A stretch of 64,000 nucleotides of DNA from Nocardia altamirensis NBRC 108246 (GTDB lineage Bacteria; Actinomycetota; Actinomycetes; Mycobacteriales; Mycobacteriaceae). The stretch is from NCBI RefSeq assembly GCF_001612685.1, contig NZ_BDAY01000003.1, forward strand, positions 240,135 to 304,134. Direction: 5' to 3'. Below are positions 25,198 through 34,619 of the stretch, in pieces. Under the pieces are notes generated by a model, which saw nothing but the letters and a program-made list of their open reading frames with translations, had not been told where the DNA came from and searched no databases. The translations under genes were made by a program, and so were the position numbers. The number at the start of each line of letters is the position of its first letter. Positions within the stretch are counted from its first letter, which is position 1.

Positions 25198-26235
25198 ATG
25201 AGCAACCACGATGCAGTGGTCCCGCACGAGGACTACGGTTTCTTCGGCCCGGATTCGGTGGCCTGGAAGGTGTTCCGGTATCCGACGACCCTGTCGGTCG
25301 GGTTCCAGCGCACGGTCGTCACCGAGATGTACGAGCCGTTCCTGCTGGCGTCGGTGAACGATACCGGCGCGGTGAGCAAACGCCCCTCCCTGCGTTACGA
25401 CCGAACCCTGCAGTACATGGCCACCGTCGTATTCCACGACAGCCGTTCGGTGTTGAAGGCTTCCGACATCCTGGTGAAGATCCACTCGAAGATCACCGGC
25501 ACCGAGCCGATCAGCGGATTGCGCTACGACGCCAACGATCCCGAGGCGCAGCTGTGGATTCACCTGACGGCCTGGCATTCGGTGCTCTACACCTACGAGA
25601 AGTTCGGGCCGGGCAAACTGACTCCGGCAGAAGAGGATCAGTACTGGGCGGAGTGCGCGCGGGCCGCGCAGTTCCAGACCATCGACCCCGACACCGTGCC
25701 GCGTTCGCGCGAGCAGATGCGCGCCTACTACGCGCGGATGCGGCCAATTCTCGCGGCAACCGAAGCGACGCAACAGCATGTCGATCAACTGCTCGACAGC
25801 GCGTCGACGCTGTTGCCGGACTCGCCGATGTTGTGGCCGGTCGCGAAGGTGACCCAGGCCGTCTTCCGTAAGGCGACCATCGCCACCCTGCCCGGCTGGA
25901 TGCGCAAGATGGGCGGGGTGCAGCAATCGCCTGCGACCGACGCGGTGGTCACCGTCGCGATGCGAGCCATGTTCCGGCTGCTCGCGCAAAGTGTTGCGGC
26001 CCAACGATTCGTCGTCCGCATGGCCAGCCCGCTGAGCGTTCCGGTGGTGGATCCGATCCTGTGCGAGGTGCCCCCGGAGAACGCCGTGGTCTGGTCGCCG
26101 GAACAAGCCCGCGCCCACTACGGCGTCGAAACCCCCGTCGCGCAGTACGCACGGATCCGTGCGGCGCGCGACACAAAGGCCATGCCCGAGCATGCTGCTC
26201 CCGACGGCAGCCAACCGCTGCTCGCTTTCGGGTGA
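25198..26235 (+). CDS. MpaB/DUF2236 family oxygenase
   Basis: A 345-residue protein of the DUF2236 family, which includes fungal MpaB and, more distantly, latex-clearing proteins. Family hallmarks are the N-terminal GFFGPDSVAWKVFRYPTTLS, VKIHSKITGTEPISGLRYDA at about 83-102 and DPEAQLWIHLTAWHS at 104-118, which carry the conserved His residues thought to serve the active site, and a long helical C-terminus. It lacks a signal peptide. ATG at 25198 follows GAGAGGTGGACAGGCG. It sits between the TetR gene and a DUF1295 gene (16-base gap). Substrate unknown; lipid or terpenoid oxidation is possible from family members. Confidence 0.8.
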   Translation: MSNHDAVVPHEDYGFFGPDSVAWKVFRYPTTLSVGFQRTVVTEMYEPFLLASVNDTGAVSKRPSLRYDRTLQYMATVVFHDSRSVLKASDILVKIHSKITGTEPISGLRYDANDPEAQLWIHLTAWHSVLYTYEKFGPGKLTPAEEDQYWAECARAAQFQTIDPDTVPRSREQMRAYYARMRPILAATEATQQHVDQLLDSASTLLPDSPMLWPVAKVTQAVFRKATIATLPGWMRKMGGVQQSPATDAVVTVAMRAMFRLLAQSVAAQRFVVRMASPLSVPVVDPILCEVPPENAVVWSPEQARAHYGVETPVAQYARIRAARDTKAMPEHAAPDGSQPLLAFG

Positions 26236-26251
26236 GCACGAAGGAGAACAC

Positions 26252-27304
26252 ATGTCGGTGACCCAGGCTCGTATCGCGCAATATCTCGCCGCCGCAGGCA
26301 TTTTCGTCGCTTTGGCGTGGCAGTCGGATCTGACGAAGTTCGCGGTGACGAACCTGGTGATCCAAGGTGTGCTCTTCGGTGTCTTGGCGAGTGTGCCCGC
26401 GTATCGCACCGGGCACATGAGCTATGTCGACCTGGCCTGGTCCTGGGGTCTGGTCGAGATCGGCGTGCTGACGCTCGCGCTCGGCGGCATCGACTCGTCG
26501 CTGACCGTCTCGGTCGGCGTCATCTACGTGGTCATCGGCCTCCGATTGGGGATCTGGGCGACGCTTGCCGGGACCACCGGTGCGCTGACCGGAGACGCGG
26601 CACGCTATCGATACCAGCGGTTGCATTGGGAGACTGCCGGTTTGCGCAGTGAACGGCTGTCGATCCAGGTCGAGATCATGCTGCGGGGGATGACGAACAT
26701 GAGCATCCTTGCCATCCCCGCGCTGCTGGCCGCCGCGCATCCGCGGTCCCTCGGCGTCATCGAGATCGTGGCATTGGTGCTGTGGGCGTTGTTCTTCGGC
26801 TTCGAGTCGGTGGCGGACTGGCAGAAGGCGCAGTTCCTCGAACGGGTCGAACGGCAGGCGAAGCGGCGCACCTGCGAGATCGGGCTCTGGCGATACTGCC
26901 GCCACCCCAACTACTTCGGGCACTGGATGCAATGGAACGCGGTGATCCTGCTCGTGCTGCCGACCTTGATCAGCCGCCGCGACGACACGGCAGGCGCGCT
27001 GTGGGTGATCACCCTGATCGGCCTGCTGAGCATCTCCGCGGCCCTCTACTACACGCTGGTCTATTACACCGGCGCTGCTCCCACCGAGTACTACAGCGCG
27101 CAATCGCGGCCTGACTATGCCGAATATCAGCGCACCACCAACCGGTTCTTCCCCGGACGCCGCCGCAAGGACAAGCCGGAGCCGCCATCGGAGCCACCGA
27201 CGGAGGTGTTCCCAGCGGTGCCGCAAGAGTTCAACGGGACGCAGGCGTTCGATCCGACAGTGCAGATCAACCGCAGTGGTTGGGTCGTCCCGACCATCGA
27301 ATGA
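26252..27304 (+). CDS. DUF1295 membrane enzyme (steroid 5-alpha-reductase-like)
   Basis: A 350-residue polytopic membrane protein of the DUF1295 family, related to 3-oxo-5-alpha-steroid 4-dehydrogenases and isoprenylcysteine methyltransferases. Seven or so helices span 8-290; the diagnostic block is GLWRYCRHPNYFGHWMQWNA at about 211-230, after FFGFESVADWQKAQF. Residues 290-350 form a Pro/Glu-rich cytosolic tail. AAGGAG precedes the ATG at 26252. Transcribed with the MpaB-type oxygenase, which suggests both act on one hydrophobic substrate, for instance a sterol-like or long acyl compound. That substrate is speculation; the family is well supported. Confidence 0.82.
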   Translation: MSVTQARIAQYLAAAGIFVALAWQSDLTKFAVTNLVIQGVLFGVLASVPAYRTGHMSYVDLAWSWGLVEIGVLTLALGGIDSSLTVSVGVIYVVIGLRLGIWATLAGTTGALTGDAARYRYQRLHWETAGLRSERLSIQVEIMLRGMTNMSILAIPALLAAAHPRSLGVIEIVALVLWALFFGFESVADWQKAQFLERVERQAKRRTCEIGLWRYCRHPNYFGHWMQWNAVILLVLPTLISRRDDTAGALWVITLIGLLSISAALYYTLVYYTGAAPTEYYSAQSRPDYAEYQRTTNRFFPGRRRKDKPEPPSEPPTEVFPAVPQEFNGTQAFDPTVQINRSGWVVPTIE

Positions 27305-27404
27305 CCGCGGTGACCAGCCATGGCACTGGTCAGCCTGGTGTTGCATGAGGTCGTCGGCGTGGTCGGCGGCTCGACCCGATGCGGACGGAGGATGATGGGC
27401 AACC

Positions 27405-29111
27405 GTGCCCCACGATTCGAACGCCCCTGACCTGAAGCCACGCAGCCGCGACGTCACCGACGGCCTGGAGAAGACCGCGGCGCGCGGCATGCTGCGTGCC
27501 GTCGGCATGGGTGACGACGACTGGGGGAAGCCGCAGATCGGGGTCGCCTCGTCCTGGAACGAGATCACCCCGTGCAACCTCTCGCTCGAGCGGCTCGCCC
27601 GTGCCTGCAAGGACGGGGTGTTCGCGGGCGGTGGGTTCCCGATGCAGTTCGGCACCATCTCGGTGTCCGACGGCATCTCGATGGGGCACGAGGGGATGCA
27701 TTTCTCCCTGGTGTCGCGAGAGGTGATCGCCGACAGCGTCGAGACGGTGATGCAGGCCGAGCGGCTCGACGGCTCGGTGCTGTTGGCAGGCTGCGACAAG
27801 TCGCTGCCAGGGATGCTGATGGCGGCCGCGCGGCTGAACCTGGCCAGCGTGTTCCTCTACGCCGGGTCGATTCTGCCCGGCATCGCGAAAATGTCCGACG
27901 GCAGCGAGCGCGAGGTGACCATCATCGACGCCTTCGAGGCGGTCGGCGCCTGTTCGCGCGGGCTGATGAGCCGCGCGGATGTCGATGCCATCGAGCGTGC
28001 GATCTGTCCTGGTGAAGGCGCGTGCGGCGGGATGTACACGGCCAACACGATGGCCAGTGCGGCCGAGGCGCTCGGCATGTCGCTGCCGGGCAGTGCGGCG
28101 CCGCCGGCGACCGACCGCCGCCGCGACGGGTACGCCAGGCGTAGCGGGCAAGCGGTGGTCGAGCTGATCCGGCGCGGCATCACCACGTCGGACATCCTGA
28201 CCCGCGAGGCCTTCGAGAACGCGATCGCGGTCGTGATGGCGTTCGGCGGTTCCACCAATGCCGTGCTGCACCTGCTTGCGATCGCGCACGAGGCGAATGT
28301 CGAACTGACGCTTGCCGATTTCGCGCGCGTCGGCCGCCGGGTGCCGCACCTCGCCGACGTCAAACCGTTCGGCAAGCACGTGATGACCGACGTCGACCGG
28401 ATCGGCGGCGTGCCGGTGATGATGAAGGCGTTGCTGGATGCCGGTCTGCTGCACGGTGATTGCCTCACCGTGACCGGCCGGACCGTCGCGGAGAACCTCG
28501 CCGATATCGCACCGCCGGATCCGGACGGCAAGGTTGTCCGTGCGATGGCGTCGCCGATCCATCCCACCGGCGGCATCACCATCCTCGAGGGTTCGCTGGC
28601 GCCCGGCGGGGCCGTGGTGAAGTCGGCCGGGTTCGACTCCGACGTGTTCACCGGCACCGCACGGGTTTTCGACCGCGAGCGCGCCGCAATGGACGCACTG
28701 GAGGACGGCACCATCGCCGCGGGCGACGTCGTCGTCATCCGCTACGAGGGCCCCAAGGGTGGCCCCGGTATGCGCGAGATGCTCGCCATCACCGCCGCGA
28801 TCAAGGGCGCAGGCCTCGGCAAAGACGTGCTGCTGCTGACCGACGGCCGTTTCTCCGGCGGCACCACCGGACTCTGTGTCGGACATGTCGCGCCGGAAGC
28901 GGTGGACGGCGGCCCCATCGCCTTCGTCAACGACGGCGACCAGATCCGCCTCGATGTCGGCGCGGGCACCCTCGACCTGCTCGTCGAGCCCGAGGAACTC
29001 ACACGCCGCGCCGAAGGCTGGAAACCGTTGCCGCCCCGCTATACCCGCGGCGTCCTCGCCAAGTACGCGAGACTCGTCGGCTCCGCCTCGTACGGGGCCG
29101 TCTGCGACTGA
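27405..29111 (+). CDS. ilvD: Dihydroxy-acid dehydratase
   Basis: A 568-residue FeS enzyme that dehydrates 2,3-dihydroxy-isovalerate or 2,3-dihydroxy-3-methylvalerate in valine, isoleucine and pantothenate synthesis. Cluster-ligand and active-site motifs are all present: [13 protein letters not shown] (first Cys), [14 protein letters not shown] (second Cys), [20 protein letters not shown] (third Cys), [24 protein letters not shown] and [20 protein letters not shown]. Length is usual for the short IlvD form. GTG at 27405 is used as start, since it gives the family N-terminus [20 protein letters not shown]. It has no ilv neighbours; an inverted repeat follows at 29164. Confidence 0.93.
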   Translation: MPHDSNAPDLKPRSRDVTDGLEKTAARGMLRAVGMGDDDWGKPQIGVASSWNEITPCNLSLERLARACKDGVFAGGGFPMQFGTISVSDGISMGHEGMHFSLVSREVIADSVETVMQAERLDGSVLLAGCDKSLPGMLMAAARLNLASVFLYAGSILPGIAKMSDGSEREVTIIDAFEAVGACSRGLMSRADVDAIERAICPGEGACGGMYTANTMASAAEALGMSLPGSAAPPATDRRRDGYARRSGQAVVELIRRGITTSDILTREAFENAIAVVMAFGGSTNAVLHLLAIAHEANVELTLADFARVGRRVPHLADVKPFGKHVMTDVDRIGGVPVMMKALLDAGLLHGDCLTVTGRTVAENLADIAPPDPDGKVVRAMASPIHPTGGITILEGSLAPGGAVVKSAGFDSDVFTGTARVFDRERAAMDALEDGTIAAGDVVVIRYEGPKGGPGMREMLAITAAIKGAGLGKDVLLLTDGRFSGGTTGLCVGHVAPEAVDGGPIAFVNDGDQIRLDVGAGTLDLLVEPEELTRRAEGWKPLPPRYTRGVLAKYARLVGSASYGAVCD

Positions 29112-29163
29112 CAACCCGCCACGCTCACGGCTACACGATGGCCCTAGATGCCCCACAAACCCT

Positions 29164-29205
29164 GCCTGCTGTTCACAGAGGTTGCCCGCCCTGTGAACAG
29201 TAGGC
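29164..29205 (+). terminator. Inverted repeat after ilvD
   Basis: GCCTGCTGTTCACAG (29164-29178) and CTGTGAACAGTAGGC (29191-29205) pair in 14 of 15 positions with a 12-base loop, 53 bases after the ilvD stop and 48 before the DUF6886 gene. A terminator or operator are both possible. Confidence 0.5.
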
Positions 29206-29252
29206 GAGGTCTGTGATCCCGCCGGACCAGACACTCTGCCAAGGTAAGTGGT

Positions 29253-29798
29253 GTGTATCCCGGTGTGGGGGAGGTGCTGCACTTCTCCGAAGATCCGACC
29301 ATCGATCGGTTCGTTCCGCACGTCGCGCGGACCGCGCAACAGCCCGAAGCGTATGTGTGGGCGGTGGATAGGGTGCGCTCACCCGACTACTGGTTTCCGC
29401 GTGACTGCCCGCGGGTGCTGGCGTGGGTGGCGCCGACCACGACTGCCGACGATCGCGCGCGGATCATCGGACCCGGCGGCGGAGATCGGGTGCACGCCAT
29501 CGAGTTCCGCTGGCTGGCCGCACTGCAGACGGTCGACCTGTACGCCTATCGACTGCCTGCGGCTCCGTTTCGGCCGTTCGGTGCGCCGGTGCCGCACGCC
29601 ATGGTGGCGACCGTGCCGGTCGAGCCGCTCGGACCGGCGCAGCCCGTCGGTGATCTGCTCGGCCTGCATGAGCGCGCGGGCATCCAGCTGCGGATACTGC
29701 CGAACCTGGCGGACTTCTGGGATGCCGTGCGGTCCAGCTCGTTGGGGTGGAGCGGCATCAGAATGCGTGGTGCGCAACCACGTTCGGCGCTCAGCTGA
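29253..29798 (+). CDS. DUF6886 family protein
   Basis: A 181-residue soluble protein of the DUF6886 group, which has no assigned function. The opening GEVLHFSEDPTIDRFVPHVA at 6-25, VWAVDRVRSPDYWFPRDCPR at 35-54 and HAIEFRWLAALQTVDLYAYR at 80-99 are the family blocks; LRILPNLADFWDAVRSSSLG near the end fits too. GTG at 29253 follows an AAGG at 7 bases. It converges on the GGDEF-EAL gene with an 8-base overlap of their ends, so transcription of one may interfere with the other. Confidence 0.72.
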   Translation: MYPGVGEVLHFSEDPTIDRFVPHVARTAQQPEAYVWAVDRVRSPDYWFPRDCPRVLAWVAPTTTADDRARIIGPGGGDRVHAIEFRWLAALQTVDLYAYRLPAAPFRPFGAPVPHAMVATVPVEPLGPAQPVGDLLGLHERAGIQLRILPNLADFWDAVRSSSLGWSGIRMRGAQPRSALS

Positions 29799-31914
29799 GG
29801 TGGAGGTCCGAGAGGCCGAGCAGGGCGGTCACCTGGTCGGCGGGCATGGGGTAGTGGAAGTGCCAGCCCTGGGCGGTGTCACAGCCGAGATCCCGGAGCA
29901 GATCGGCCTGATGGCGGGTCTCGACGCATTCGGCGGTGACCGTGAAGCCGAGGGCATGGGTGAGATTGATGATCGTTTCGAGCAGCAGCAGATCGGTGGG
30001 GCTCGCGGTGTCCGGCGTGCGGATGCGTTGGATGAACGGGCCGGCCAGCTTGACCACGTGCAACGGAAGTTGGCCGAGATAGGCAAGATTCGAGTAGCCG
30101 GTGCCGAAATCGTCGATGGCGATGCGGACTCCGGAGTCGGCGAGGGTGTGCAGCGCCCGCAGCGGGCGGCCGGTCGTCTGCATGAACGCACGCTCGGTCA
30201 GTTCGAGCTGCAGCATGTTCGCGTTGATGCCGGTGTCCGCGATGATGTGCTGGACGTGGTCGAGCCAGGCCGGGTCGGCGACCTCGGCGGCGGACACATT
30301 GACGCTGACGGTCGGCGTATGTGGATACAGGTTGTGCCACTGTCTGCTGTCGTGGCAGGCCCGCTCCAGCACCACCGCGCCGAGCGCGCCGATATGGCCG
30401 TTGTCCTCGGCGAGGTCGACGAACCGGGCGGGGCTGAGCACGCCGAGATCAGGATGCCGCCAACGCACCAAGGCTTCGACGGCGACGGTTTGCGCGGTCG
30501 CGAGCGACACGATCGGCTGATAGTCGAGGAAGAACTCGCCCTGCCGCAGCGCCGACGGCATCGCCGCCGACAGCTCGGCGCTGGTGTGTTCGCGGCGGCC
30601 ACGATCGGCATCGAAGATCGCGTAGCGCCCGCGGCCCGCCGCTTTGGCCCAGTACATCGACGTATCGGCGGCTTGCAGGAACTCGCCCGCGGAGCAGCGA
30701 TCGGCCCGTTCCTCCATCACGCCGATCGACGCCGACACGGTCAGTTGATGTTCGCGAACATAGAACGGTTTGGCCAAGGCGTGCAGGACCGTCCTGGCCA
30801 GGCCCGCCATTTCGTTGACACCGCTGGAATGTGGCACCAGCAAGACGAATTCGTCGCCACCCATGCGCGCGACGAGCTGATCGGCCCGGGTCGGGCACGC
30901 ACTGAGGCGCGCGGCCACCTGCGCGAGTAGTTCGTCGCCGACCGCGTGCCCGAAGGTGTCGTTGACGGTCTTGAAATGATCGAGATCGACGTAGCAGAGC
31001 CCGACCCTGGTGCTGTCCGCGAACGCGGCGGTGAGCGCGTCGAAGAACCGGGATCGGTTCGGCAGCCCGGTCAGCTGATCGTGGTGTGCGCGGTACTGCA
31101 AGCGTTCTCGCAATGCCCGTCGTTCCGAGACGTCTTCCACCAGCACCAGCGTGTACTGCGGCTTGCCGTGCTCGTCCCGGATGAGCGAGACGTTGATGTT
31201 GGTCCACACGGTGCCGCCGTCGCGATGCCGGTAGGCCTTCTCCAACTGCACATTGTCGTACTTGCCCGCGAGGACCCCCGCGTACTTCTGCCACATGTCC
31301 GGGCCGTCTTCGGGATGCGTCAGGTCGGTGACCGACAGCCGGAGCATCTCCTCCGGCTGATAGCCGAGCATGCCCGCGAACGCGTTGTTGACCTCGATGA
31401 TCCGCCCGGTCATATCCGAGAGCCCGGTGCCGATGCCTGCTTGCGAGAACACCGCGCGCAACCGCGCTTCGCTGGCGCGCAGTTGCTGTTCCACCATGCG
31501 GCGGGCCGCGATCTCGGCCGCGCGGACGCTTTCCTGTTCGGCCAGCAACCAGCTGCGGAAGGCGCGCAGATAACCGGTGGCAAAGGCGGACAACAGCTCT
31601 GCCGCGCGGTCGGCGGGGACCGTGTCGACGAGGTAGGCGTTCAGCACGGCGAGGGTGCGGCCGAGCACCTCGTCGCCGACGAAATGCGATCTGGCCAGCT
31701 CACTGCCGAGTTCCCCGACCCGGTCGGCCGGTTCGGTGGACGCGGCGGCGGCGATGAATTCTTCGGCAAGCGCGGCAAGCAGCAGGCGGGACTCGGCCGA
31801 ACTCATGGGCACGACATGGTTGCGCGGCCCGCCACCGAGTGCGGCCGCCCACCGTTCGGCCAGTTCGGCGTGCGGTCCGCCAGGATCTGATCCCCTCCCG
31901 GCATCCGACGCCAT
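29791..31914 (-). CDS. PAS-GGDEF-EAL cyclic-di-GMP protein
   Basis: A 707-residue cytosolic protein that should make and/or break cyclic di-GMP. Residues 1-140 are a helical sensor region; a PAS domain follows at about 145-265 (LRAVFSQAGIGTGLSDMTGR, PAC-type tail DVSERRALRERL). The GGDEF domain (275-440) has an intact GGDEF at 352-356, and I see no standard RxxD inhibition site. The EAL domain (450-700) has EAL at 480-482, VNVSAAEV, ELTE, IDDFGTGYS, TAECVE and QGWHFHYPMP; the usual KID is KLA, so the Asp after the catalytic Lys region is lost. Both activities remain likely. The ATG at 31914 lacks a clear ribosome site; a short GTCCGG/CCGGAC hairpin lies just upstream. Confidence 0.85.
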   Translation of the reverse strand: MASDAGRGSDPGGPHAELAERWAAALGGGPRNHVVPMSSAESRLLLAALAEEFIAAAASTEPADRVGELGSELARSHFVGDEVLGRTLAVLNAYLVDTVPADRAAELLSAFATGYLRAFRSWLLAEQESVRAAEIAARRMVEQQLRASEARLRAVFSQAGIGTGLSDMTGRIIEVNNAFAGMLGYQPEEMLRLSVTDLTHPEDGPDMWQKYAGVLAGKYDNVQLEKAYRHRDGGTVWTNINVSLIRDEHGKPQYTLVLVEDVSERRALRERLQYRAHHDQLTGLPNRSRFFDALTAAFADSTRVGLCYVDLDHFKTVNDTFGHAVGDELLAQVAARLSACPTRADQLVARMGGDEFVLLVPHSSGVNEMAGLARTVLHALAKPFYVREHQLTVSASIGVMEERADRCSAGEFLQAADTSMYWAKAAGRGRYAIFDADRGRREHTSAELSAAMPSALRQGEFFLDYQPIVSLATAQTVAVEALVRWRHPDLGVLSPARFVDLAEDNGHIGALGAVVLERACHDSRQWHNLYPHTPTVSVNVSAAEVADPAWLDHVQHIIADTGINANMLQLELTERAFMQTTGRPLRALHTLADSGVRIAIDDFGTGYSNLAYLGQLPLHVVKLAGPFIQRIRTPDTASPTDLLLLETIINLTHALGFTVTAECVETRHQADLLRDLGCDTAQGWHFHYPMPADQVTALLGLSDLHLS

Positions 31915-32106
31915 AAGCTCAGATCGTAGTCCGGTTTTCCGGACCCTGCTTAATAGGAGCAACCGGACAGAGTCCATCCGGACGGAAGTACCCGCTGCGT
32001 TCCGCAAACTACACGTCCCAGTCGGCTATTCGCATGACTGCAGACACCTGTGAACCCCGCTACGATGGCGGTGCTTTCGTGGGATATCGAGAAGGGTTCG
32101 GGATCG

Positions 32107-32913
32107 ATGACCAGACCGAGTTGGGCACCTGAGGGAATCGATCTGGATCGACCCAGTGCGTCCCGCGTGTACGACTATTTCGTCGGCGGCATGCACAACT
32201 TCGAGATCGACCGGACGCTGGCGCGCCAGATCGAGGCGTTCACGCCGAATGTCGCCGAAACCATGCGTGCCAACCGGGATCTGCTGCGCCGCTGCGTGCG
32301 CTTCCTCGTCGACGCGGGCATCACCCAGTTCCTCGACATCGGCTCCGGCATTCCCACCGTCGGCAATGTCCACGAGGTTGCTCAGGCCCGAAACCCTTCG
32401 GCCCGTGTGGTTTACGTCGACATCGATCCGGTCGCGGTCGCGCACAGCCGCGCCATCCTCGACGGCAATCCGGCCGCCGCGGTGGTCAACGCGGACATCG
32501 CCGCCCCCGACACCATCCTCGCCGACCCGCAGGTCGCCAAGCTCCTCGACTTCGACAAGCCGGTCGCCGTCCTGCTGCTCGGCGTCCTGCATTTCGTCCC
32601 CGACGACGCCGACCCCGCGGCCGCCGTTGCCCGCCTGCGCGACACCGTCGCCCCGGGCAGCTATCTCGCCATCACCCACGCCACCCTCGACGGCCAGCCC
32701 ACCGAAGTCCTGGAGGCGCAAAAGCTTTCCGGCCGCACTTCCACCGAAATCGTCCTGCGCACCAAGCCCGAGATCGCCACCTTCTTCGACGGCTGGACCC
32801 TCCTCGACCCCGGCCTCGTCCACCTCCCCCTCTGGCGCCCCGACAACCCCGCCGACGTAGGCGACCACCCCGAATCCTCCGGCGCCTACGGCGCCCTCGC
32901 CCACAAGGCCTGA
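32107..32913 (+). CDS. DUF574 SAM-dependent methyltransferase
   Basis: A 268-residue methyltransferase-like protein of the Methyltransf_19/DUF574 family, which is expanded in actinobacteria and has no clear substrate. It shows the family opening DRPSASRVYDYFVGGMHNFE, the SAM-binding FLDIGSGIPTVGNVHEVAQ, the acidic VVYVDIDPVAVAHSRAIL, ADIAAPDTIL and VLLLGVLHFVPDDADPAAAV blocks, and a C-terminal WRP motif. ATG at 32107 fits the family start. A second family copy is at 49103. It is divergent from the GGDEF-EAL gene, about 190 bases apart, without an evident operator. Confidence 0.85.
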   Translation: MTRPSWAPEGIDLDRPSASRVYDYFVGGMHNFEIDRTLARQIEAFTPNVAETMRANRDLLRRCVRFLVDAGITQFLDIGSGIPTVGNVHEVAQARNPSARVVYVDIDPVAVAHSRAILDGNPAAAVVNADIAAPDTILADPQVAKLLDFDKPVAVLLLGVLHFVPDDADPAAAVARLRDTVAPGSYLAITHATLDGQPTEVLEAQKLSGRTSTEIVLRTKPEIATFFDGWTLLDPGLVHLPLWRPDNPADVGDHPESSGAYGALAHKA

Positions 32914-32929
32914 CCCGCAGACCGACCAC

Positions 32930-33469
32930 TCACGCGGTGGCGGTGCGGAGGGCGAACCAGCCGGTGGCAGGGTCGGCGAAGCCGTGGTACATCAGGCGGA
33001 TTCGGTGGTCTACGCCGAAGTGGCGGTAGACGGCGAGCATGGCGACGCGCATGGCCGACTGTTGGAAGTCTTCGGTGCGGCGGAAGCCGATGGGGTGTTC
33101 GGGGAGCAGCGCCAGGCGAGTGAGTTCGGCGGGGTCGTCGAGATCGAGGCCGATGGGTGCGGTGTCGGTGATGTGGTGGTCGTGCAGGATGGTGTGGACC
33201 TGGCCGGGGTCGGGCCTTCCGGTGTGGAACGCGCGGAACTCGGTGTGCAGCAGGCGCGGATCGGTGATCGCGGATTCGGTTTGCACCAGCGCGATCAAGT
33301 CGGGATCGCGACTCGGGCCCGCGGTATCGCCGCCGAGCGGGGCCTGTTCGAGCAGGTGCAGGATGCTGCCGCCGGGTATCAACGGTTCCGGCGCGAGAAA
33401 CAGCGTGACGGTGGGGCAGACACAGCCCCGGCCGAGCAGACACACCTTGCGATGCGATGGATCGGGCAT
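32930..33469 (-). CDS. Hypothetical protein
   Basis: A 179-residue protein I do not recognise. It has good codon bias and a strong ribosome site (GGAGGAGGCAGG directly before ATG at 33469). Residues 1-22 hold two Cys in CLLGRGCVCPTVT, then a PLIPGGSILHLLEQAPLGG segment; later DHHITDTAPIGLDLDDPAEL and AMLAVYRHFGVDHRIRLMYH. There is no signal peptide or membrane helix. It is convergent with the DUF574 gene 16 bases away. Its relatives, if any, could not be recalled. Confidence 0.6.
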   Translation of the reverse strand: MPDPSHRKVCLLGRGCVCPTVTLFLAPEPLIPGGSILHLLEQAPLGGDTAGPSRDPDLIALVQTESAITDPRLLHTEFRAFHTGRPDPGQVHTILHDHHITDTAPIGLDLDDPAELTRLALLPEHPIGFRRTEDFQQSAMRVAMLAVYRHFGVDHRIRLMYHGFADPATGWFALRTATA

Positions 33470-33630
33470 CCTGCCTCCTCCATGAACGGACGACTGGCGC
33501 CGCCCTGGGATCGGGACTTCGGGAGTTGCCGACCGCTGAGCCGCCGTGGCGTTCCGACGATCGACCGTGCCGCAGTTTTCTCAGTGTATGGAGCTGGGCG
33601 GCGCCTGTACACCGGCGCCGCCTGCTCGAT

Positions 33631-34446
33631 TCAGCGCACGGGGAAGTTGAAATAGGTGTCGGGGAACGGTTCGTCGCGCAGCGTGAAGTGCCACCACTCT
33701 TCGGTGAGGTTCTTGAAACCGTGCTCGTCCATCAACTGGGTGAGCAGTGTGCGCAGCGCGCGTTGGGTGCCGCCGACGGCCGGGTTCGCGGTGTGCGATG
33801 CCGGGTCGAAGCAGTCGTAGCCGGTGCCGAAATCGAGGATGTTGTCGCGGTAGCGCTGCTCAGCGGGCAGGAAGCATTCGCGCAGCGGGTCACCGTCCCG
33901 ATACGGCTCGGGATCGGCTGCGGGCAGCGCGACGATGCCGAGGTCGAGGGTGCTGCCGCGACTGTGCCCGGACTTCTCGGCGATATAGCCGTCGCGGAAC
34001 AGATTCGCCTTGTCGACGTTCGGGTAGAACTCCTTCTTCATCTTCACATCGCCGAGGTCCTTCGCCCATGCGACGAAGTGGTCGACCGCGCGCTGCGGGC
34101 GATAGCAGTCGTAGGTCTTGAGCGTGAGGTTCATCAGCCGCAGCTCCCGCTGCACCTCGGCGAGCTTGGCCGCCGCCTGCTTGCTCAACAGGCATTTCGG
34201 TGCTTCGTAGCCGTTCACCACGGTGCCGAGGAAGTTGTGCTGCCCGAAATAGCGCGCTTCGACCAGGATCGTCGGATCGACATCGGTGATCGACACGAAC
34301 GACGACTCGTCGGCCGCGGGTGGCGCCTGCGTCGTGGCAGTCGGCGGTGCGTCGGCGCCGGTGTCACCGCACGCCGTCACCATCATCGCGACCACACAGG
34401 CGAGTGCGGGTGCGCCGATGCGCCGTAACGATCGTCGGAACGTCAT
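33631..34446 (-). CDS. VanX-type D-Ala-D-Ala dipeptidase lipoprotein
   Basis: A 271-residue zinc dipeptidase of the M15D family that hydrolyses D-alanyl-D-alanine or related peptides. Residues 1-26 are a lipoprotein signal with the lipidated Cys in VTAC. Catalytic features match VanX: YDCYRPQRAVDHFVAW (the substrate Arg), SGHSRGSTLDLG (zinc His and Asp) and EEWWHFTL (catalytic Glu, zinc His). VanX of resistance operons is cytosolic, whereas this one is exported, so a role in cell-wall turnover is more likely than glycopeptide resistance; no vanH or vanA is nearby. Divergent from the PAS-ANTAR gene, with 173 bases between. Confidence 0.88.
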   Translation of the reverse strand: MTFRRSLRRIGAPALACVVAMMVTACGDTGADAPPTATTQAPPAADESSFVSITDVDPTILVEARYFGQHNFLGTVVNGYEAPKCLLSKQAAAKLAEVQRELRLMNLTLKTYDCYRPQRAVDHFVAWAKDLGDVKMKKEFYPNVDKANLFRDGYIAEKSGHSRGSTLDLGIVALPAADPEPYRDGDPLRECFLPAEQRYRDNILDFGTGYDCFDPASHTANPAVGGTQRALRTLLTQLMDEHGFKNLTEEWWHFTLRDEPFPDTYFNFPVR

Positions 34447-34619
34447 GTTTCTCCTCGCGATTCAGGTTCTGGCTCAACTACTTTCGCCCACTCGCCGGGT
34501 CGCGGCGGAGACGAGTTCGGCACAACGATCGCATGCCGGACCCACACGCCGCATGGTGATTCGCCGCCCGGTTCGGGGTCTCCATATGAAGCGGGAGTGT
34601 TTCGGCGGATACTGAACGA

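Noticed and set aside
27330..29339. 669-codon open frame antisense to ilvD
   Set aside because: IlvD is fully conserved on the plus strand, and the antisense product shows only shadow-type composition.
33631..34446. Vancomycin resistance operon
   Set aside because: A VanX-like enzyme alone, exported as a lipoprotein, with no vanH, vanA, vanR or vanS nearby.
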